64,000 nucleotides of DNA from Eutreptiella sp. 'Long Island Sound 2002'. Taxonomy: Eukaryota > Euglenozoa > Euglenophyceae > Eutreptiales > Eutreptiaceae. Below, piece after piece: positions 63,211 through 64,000 of this stretch; positions within the stretch are counted from its first letter, which is position 1; the number at the start of each line of letters is the position of its first letter. The translations under genes were made by a program, and so were the position numbers. Under the pieces are notes generated by a model. The model saw only the letters and a list, made by a program, of their open reading frames with translations, was not told the DNA's origin and searched no databases. The stretch lies in assembly GCA_964036045.1 (NCBI GenBank), contig OZ038384.1, forward strand, positions 33,777,997-33,841,996. Direction: 5' to 3'.

Positions 63211-64000
63211 TTAACCGTACACTGGCACGATACCACTGGTAGTGATATAATCACAAGACTCTAGAGGGCCGTAGGTATTGAGCACCCATACTGCACCCTC
63301 ACCTACTGAATTGATGTACACCCTTATATCACCACACTCTATCGGTGACACGGTCACAAAGCCCGTGCAGTCCTTGCGACCACCGTCCCTCTTCTCCTCT
63401 GCATCGGAAATGACGACGAAGCATGCCTTGTCATTGGACTTTGTGCTCAGAGACACAACCGGTAACTATTCGTTAATTTCAATCGCCTCACAGCCCTGCA
63501 GAACACCTCTTGACATGCGAATATGTGTGTTGTGGTCTGCACTGACGATAAGGCCTTGAAAACTCGTCGCTTCCGAGTATGGAATGTTATGGATGTATGC
63601 GCGATGCTGCCCCGTAAAGTTGATTCCGTTACGTACATGATCATCTTCGAGGTAACCATTAAAACTAGTTGCGCTATAGAAGGCAATGTTTCCACTGAAT
63701 TTTGTTATCCGGTTGCTCAAATCCTTCATGACATAATAACCAACCTCGGAACTAGGGTGAGTGGCGTTTTGATCAAGTTTGACTGTTTTGATCACTGGAT
63801 GCTGGCCGGGCCCGGGCTCGGGATCACGCTTGTCACCCTTGTCACCCTTGGGTCCCTGTGCCCCATTTGCACCGTCTGTACCCCTGTCACCCTTGGCACC
63901 CTTGTCACCCTTGGGTCCCCGTGCCCCATTTGCACCGTCTATACCCCTGTCACCCCTGTCACCCTTGTCACCCTTGGGTCCCTGTGCCTGACTTGCACCG
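63211..64000 (-). pseudogene. Collagen-like repeat protein with C-terminal domain, one stop, partial at window edge
   Basis: Enters from the right window edge as Gly-X-Y triplets (GPKGDKGDRGDRG-type) encoded by a 63-bp DNA repeat (phase points at about 63858, 63921, 63984); one triplet Gly is replaced by Gln near the edge. The triplets end near 63815, followed by a non-collagen domain ('VKLDQNATHPSSEVGYYVM') running to a TAA at 63466-63468. The same frame resumes and ends at 63211, so a single nonsense codon cuts off the last 80 residues. Collagen-like proteins with such heads are typical fibre or surface proteins of giant viruses and also occur in algae and bacteria. The true start is outside the window. 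Confidence 0.7.

Overview
The window looks like nuclear DNA from a unicellular eukaryote, most likely an alga with a large, repeat-rich genome. The evidence is GT-AG introns, LTR, DIRS and non-LTR retrotransposons, Pol III box-like modules, and no operons or bacterial ribosome-binding sites. The species cannot be fixed from sequence alone. Almost everything recognisable is mobile or formerly mobile DNA, much of it nested.

Layout. 1-448 is a fragment of a non-LTR (LINE-type) reverse transcriptase, colinear with 6933-7380. About 700-5520 is satellite-like DNA in three zones; the first has almost no T on the + strand. 5971-10980 is a GC-rich, broken LINE-type ORF2. It is split by a complete Ty3/gypsy element, 'gypsy-1' (+ strand, 10981-22324; 798-bp LTRs; 5-bp target duplication), and resumes at 22325-23379. 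After it come a broken basic ORF (23553-25590) and 2.7 kb of GC-rich, homopolymer-rich DNA. 28.4-34.6 kb holds minus-strand, intron-containing, partly decayed genes, one with a transposase-like look; clusters of the motif GTTGCAC/GTGCAAC sit in or between their exons. 34.9-35.7 kb is a TTAGGTAAC-type minisatellite.

36.5-44.8 kb plus 63.0-64.0 kb is a block of short-spaced genes: a MYND finger protein, an F-box-like protein, a Cys-repeat membrane protein, a methyltransferase, an unknown protein and a collagen-like protein. The repertoire resembles large DNA viruses of protists, but this is inference; several of the genes carry stops or frameshifts. One gene is split by a textbook DIRS-type tyrosine-recombinase retrotransposon (about 44836-62994, minus strand). 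That element is split by a second Ty3/gypsy element, 'gypsy-2' (46770-59953, minus strand, LTRs about 2.35 kb). Removing each insertion in turn lets the interrupted reading frame resume.

How the parts work together. Gypsy-1 has intact gag, protease and pol (RT, RNase H, integrase, chromodomain). Gag and protease share a frame and are separated by one TGA CGG, consistent with readthrough. The DIRS element has the expected order: ITR, gag-like ORF, RT/RNase H, methyltransferase-like domain, tyrosine recombinase, internal complementary region, ITR. All three retrotransposons seem to carry a related 'DxFAS'-type domain of unclear role.
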